Below, piece after piece: positions 60,667-64,000 of a stretch of 64,000 nucleotides of DNA; position 1 is the stretch's first letter; each line of letters starts with the position of its first letter. The stretch is from JAJXXT01 sp963764465 (GTDB lineage Bacteria > Pseudomonadota > Alphaproteobacteria > Acetobacterales > Acetobacteraceae). Under the pieces are notes generated by a model that saw only the letters and a program-made list of their open reading frames with translations, was not told the DNA's origin and did no database searches. The stretch spans positions 310,001 through 374,000 of the forward strand of contig CAVXSO010000007.1 of NCBI GenBank assembly GCA_963764465.1. Direction: 5' to 3'. The translations under genes were made by a program, and so were the position numbers.

Positions 60667-61698
60667 TCAGAAGGTCAGTTGAACTTTCATCGAGCGAGAA
60701 CGATCGCCGGCGAGTTCGAATGCCTTCGCGGCGTCTTCGAGAGAATAGACGCCGGTCAGGAGCGGCCCTGGGTCGATCGTCCTGCGGTTGATGAGGGCGA
60801 CGGCCAGGGCGAACTCCTCGTGGAAGCGGAACGTTCCCTTCATCTCGATTTCCTTGGCGACGACCAGGTTCTGGGGGATCGAGACATCTCCACCCAGTCC
60901 GAGCTGGACCAGCACGCCCCGCGGCTTGAGGACCTCGAGGCCGGCGCGGACGGCACGCTCGCTGCCTGACGCCTCGAACTGGACGTCGAAGGTGCCTTTG
61001 TTGGCGGAGAGCGCGTCGAGCTCGGCCGGGTTGCTCGCGACGTTGATGGTCCGGTCTGCACCCGCCTGTTCGGCCTTGGTCAGGACATTGTCCACCAGGT
61101 CCGTGGCGACGATCTCGGCGGCGCCGTGGGCGCGGGCGGCCATGATGGTGAGCACACCGATCGGACCACAGCCGGTGACAAGGACGCGCTTACCCAGCAG
61201 CGATCCCGCGCGCGCGACCGCATGCAGGGTAACGGCGAGCGGCTCGGCGAAGGCCGCCTCCTGGATGGAGATGCTGTCGGCGACCTTGTGGCATTGCCAA
61301 GCCTCAGCGACGAGGCGCTGGCGGAAGGCGCCCTGGATATGTGGCATCGGCATGGCGCTGCCGTAGAAGCGCATGTTGAGGCAGTGGTTCTGCATTCCGC
61401 GGAGGCAGTAGGTGCAGCGATTGCAGGGGCGGCTCGGGGATATCGCCACGCGGTCACCGACGGCAAAACCGGAAGCGCCTTCACCCAGCGTCACGATGCG
61501 ACCGGCGACCTCATGGCCAAGGATCATCGGCTCACGCACGCGGACGGTGCCGAAGCCGCCGTGCTGGTAGTAGTGCAGGTCCGAGCCGCAGATGCCGCCG
61601 GCCTCGATGGCAACCTCGACCTGGCCCGGACCGGGGGCCACGTCTTCGCGTTCCTCGATGCGCAGGTCCCTGGCGGCGTGGATGACAACGGCCTTCAT
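60667..61698 (-). CDS. idnD: Zinc-dependent alcohol dehydrogenase, L-idonate 5-dehydrogenase-like
   Basis: A 343-residue medium-chain dehydrogenase. The catalytic zinc ligands are Cys37 (GGICGSDLHYY) and His62-Glu63 (ILGHEVAGR). The structural zinc cysteines are 92, 95, 98 and 106 (SRPCNRCTYCLRGMQNHC). The NAD site is VTGCGPIGVLTIM. The sequence fits L-idonate 5-dehydrogenase, which forms 5-ketogluconate, consistent with the gluconate 5-dehydrogenase-like SDR two genes upstream. Its stop lies within the 15-bp motif shared with the IS remnant region, so the C-terminus may have been altered by an old insertion. Confidence 0.85.
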   Translation of the reverse strand: MKAVVIHAARDLRIEEREDVAPGPGQVEVAIEAGGICGSDLHYYQHGGFGTVRVREPMILGHEVAGRIVTLGEGASGFAVGDRVAISPSRPCNRCTYCLRGMQNHCLNMRFYGSAMPMPHIQGAFRQRLVAEAWQCHKVADSISIQEAAFAEPLAVTLHAVARAGSLLGKRVLVTGCGPIGVLTIMAARAHGAAEIVATDLVDNVLTKAEQAGADRTINVASNPAELDALSANKGTFDVQFEASGSERAVRAGLEVLKPRGVLVQLGLGGDVSIPQNLVVAKEIEMKGTFRFHEEFALAVALINRRTIDPGPLLTGVYSLEDAAKAFELAGDRSRSMKVQLTF

Positions 61699-61708
61699 CG
61701 GTGCCTCC

Positions 61709-62653
61709 TCAGGCGACGGGCGTGATCAGCTTGGCGCCGGAGAAATGCGCCTTGAGATTGTCGCGCACCAGATGTCCCATCGCCCGCCGTGTCTCCGTGG
61801 TGCCGGAGCCGTGATGCGGCTGCAGAACGACGTTCTCCAGGGATTTGAAGCGCGCGTCGATGTTTGGCTCGTTCCAGAACACATCGAGCCCGGCGGCCTT
61901 GATACGGTGGTTCGCGAGCGCGTCGAGAAGCGCAGGCTCATCGACAGTCGATCCACGTGAGACGTTAACGAGGATCCCGTCCGGCCCGAGCGCATCCAGC
62001 ACGCTGGCGTCGATCATCCCCTTCGTGCCGTCGCCGCCTGCGAGCGTCACGATGAGGAACTCCGAGCGGCGCGCGAGTTCGACGAGGCCGGGTACGAAAC
62101 TGTACGCGGTGTCCGGCCGCGACGTGCGAGCGAAATAGGCGATGTCGCAGTCAAACGCCGCAAGGCGCCGGGCGACGGCAGCGCCGATACGGCCCATGCC
62201 GACGATGCCGACCTTCTTGCCGCTGACACGGGTTACGAGATGCATGTTGCCCTTGGCCCAGCTTCCGTCGCGCACATAGGTGTCCGCACTTGGGATCTGG
62301 CGCGCACTCGCGAGCAGCAGGCCGACGGCGAGGTCGGCCACGTCATTCGTCAGGACGTCCGGCGTGTTGGTGACGCGGATGTTGTGCGCCCTGGCATAGG
62401 CGAGGTCGATCGCGTCCGTGCCGACGCCGTAGCAGGCTACGATCTCGAGCTTCGGCAAACGGCGCATGAGGTCGGCGGAGGCACCGAGCTCGCCGCGCGT
62501 GCCGATCGCGCGGATCTCGCCGGCGTGGGTTTGCATCAGCCGTTCCTTGTCCGGCGCTTCCCAGTACCGAAGGACCCGGTAGTCAGCTTCAAGCGCCTCC
62601 ATGTCCCATGCGGGATAGGCGCCCATGATCAGGAGTGTGGGTTTGTCCACCAT
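61709..62653 (-). CDS. D-isomer-specific 2-hydroxyacid dehydrogenase
   Basis: A 314-residue NAD(P)-dependent enzyme. The cofactor site is VGIVGMGRIGAAVARRL. The catalytic triad is Arg in VNVSRGSTVDE, Glu in VFWNEPNID and His in LQPHHGSGT. It is probably a 2-ketogluconate or hydroxypyruvate-type reductase, given its sugar-acid neighbours. The ATG at 62653 is preferred; the frame is open to 62728 but that would overlap the SDR gene. Confidence 0.88.
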   Translation of the reverse strand: MVDKPTLLIMGAYPAWDMEALEADYRVLRYWEAPDKERLMQTHAGEIRAIGTRGELGASADLMRRLPKLEIVACYGVGTDAIDLAYARAHNIRVTNTPDVLTNDVADLAVGLLLASARQIPSADTYVRDGSWAKGNMHLVTRVSGKKVGIVGMGRIGAAVARRLAAFDCDIAYFARTSRPDTAYSFVPGLVELARRSEFLIVTLAGGDGTKGMIDASVLDALGPDGILVNVSRGSTVDEPALLDALANHRIKAAGLDVFWNEPNIDARFKSLENVVLQPHHGSGTTETRRAMGHLVRDNLKAHFSGAKLITPVA

Positions 62654-62675
62654 CGGCTCCGCAGGTTGAGATGCG

Positions 62676-63440
<765 letters not shown>

Positions 63441-63449
63441 CGTCTCTTC

Positions 63450-64000
63450 TCAAGCGTTCGGTAGGGCAAAGCGGCGCGCTTGTTGCTCATAAGCGTCGTA
63501 TCCCAGCGTGCTGCGCAGCACCGCGGGAGCCAGCGCCGTCTCCGCTTCACCACGCCCCGCTGCAAGGGCCGCGAGGCCCGCCTTGATACCGGCGATCGCC
63601 GGCGACAGCGTGCCGGTCGGGAAGGTGCCGATCTTGAGGCCCAGTGCGGCGGCGCGGGCCTGCGTCGGCGTTTCCCGCGGCGCACCCGGCGACAACACGG
63701 CAAAGGAGGGACGGCCGGCCGCAGCGGAAACAGCGCGCCGAATTTCGTCCTCGTCCTCGGGTGAGTCGAGAAAGAGGATGTCCGCCCCCTCCGCAACATA
63801 CATTTCGATGCGCGCGAGGGCCTCGTCGATGCCCGCAGTGGGACGGCAATCGGTGCGTGCCATCACCAGAATGCCGGAATCCTTCGCCGCCTCGACTGCG
63901 GCGCGGACTTTCATCCGCATTTCGTCGCGTGGCATGCAGGGCTTGCCCGCCGCCGTGAGCGCACGCGGCGTGATCTTGTCCTCGATCAGGATCGCGGCGG
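63450..64000 (-). CDS. PEP mutase/isocitrate lyase superfamily protein, partial (cut by window edge)
   Basis: The last ~183 residues are present; the gene begins beyond the right edge. The fold and the segments ILVMARTDCRPTAGIDEALA and EGADILFLDSPEDEDEI place it in the isocitrate lyase/PEP mutase family, close to oxaloacetate decarboxylase-like and phosphonate-related members. At the site where true lyases have KRCGH after IED, the sequence reads KITPRALTAAG, so the catalytic cysteine is absent. This argues against isocitrate or methylisocitrate lyase. It lies 9 bp upstream of the SDR gene and is probably part of the same operon. Confidence 0.85.
   Translation of the reverse strand, partial: AAILIEDKITPRALTAAGKPCMPRDEMRMKVRAAVEAAKDSGILVMARTDCRPTAGIDEALARIEMYVAEGADILFLDSPEDEDEIRRAVSAAAGRPSFAVLSPGAPRETPTQARAAALGLKIGTFPTGTLSPAIAGIKAGLAALAAGRGEAETALAPAVLRSTLGYDAYEQQARRFALPNA

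Overview
The window is GC-rich DNA from an alphaproteobacterium. Likely candidates are the Rhodospirillales or Acetobacteraceae, but this is inferred from overall gene content and base composition; no marker gene in the window settles it. Genes are tightly packed, and many neighbours share 4-bp ATGA or GTGA stop/start overlaps. Long antisense open frames are common because of the GC content and are not annotated. The window has about 57 protein genes, one tRNA, two clear gene remnants, and a degraded tRNA-like sequence beside an integrase.

Left part (1-15 kb): the end of a soluble NAD-type formate dehydrogenase operon (fdsA C-terminus, fdhD, fdsD). It is followed by a GntR-regulated carbohydrate uptake and catabolism operon: binding protein, two permeases, an epimerase-type TIM barrel and a Gfo/Idh/MocA dehydrogenase, with no ATPase gene. 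Next are tRNA-Val(CAC), a Baeyer-Villiger-type flavin monooxygenase, a glycosyltransferase overlapping an M20 peptidase, and a second sugar-type operon (Gfo/Idh/MocA, DUF993 aldolase-like protein, TIM-barrel isomerase).

Middle (14.5-30.5 kb): mostly housekeeping and surface functions. These are a SPOUT RNA methyltransferase, cysS, an HpnL-like membrane protein, two glycosyltransferases, an intracellular PHA depolymerase, a glutathione transferase, a PEP-CTERM protein behind an IS5 transposase remnant, an ELM1-family protein paired with an unrecognised 631-residue protein, a fused enoyl-CoA hydratase/3-hydroxyacyl-CoA dehydrogenase, and an MgtC/DUF4010 membrane protein.

The hyf-like operon (38.0-30.6 kb, minus strand) is the most unusual block. 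It has an XRE regulator and six subunits resembling hydrogenase-4/complex I (B, C, E, F, G, I). The large subunit lacks the cysteines that hold the [NiFe] centre, while the small subunit keeps the four cysteines of its iron-sulphur cluster. Ferredoxin-like subunits are absent. This fits the poorly understood energy-converting hydrogenase-related (Ehr) complexes.

Right part (38-64 kb): a tyrosine integrase beside a tRNA-Thr-like fragment marks an old integration site. It is followed by a seven-gene operon that joins a dipeptide/nickel-type ABC importer (two ATPase domains in one protein) to hydantoinase A and B and a DAO-type amine oxidase. Two HAD hydrolases, two more DAO-type oxidases, a GABA-type aminotransferase, a succinate-semialdehyde dehydrogenase, an Lrp regulator, a GNAT protein and a GhrA-like reductase follow, probably for amine or GABA breakdown. 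After a truncated gene remnant, the window ends with a sugar-acid cluster: an L-idonate dehydrogenase-like enzyme, a D-2-hydroxyacid dehydrogenase, a gluconate 5-dehydrogenase-like SDR, and the start-truncated end of a PEP mutase/isocitrate lyase family gene.
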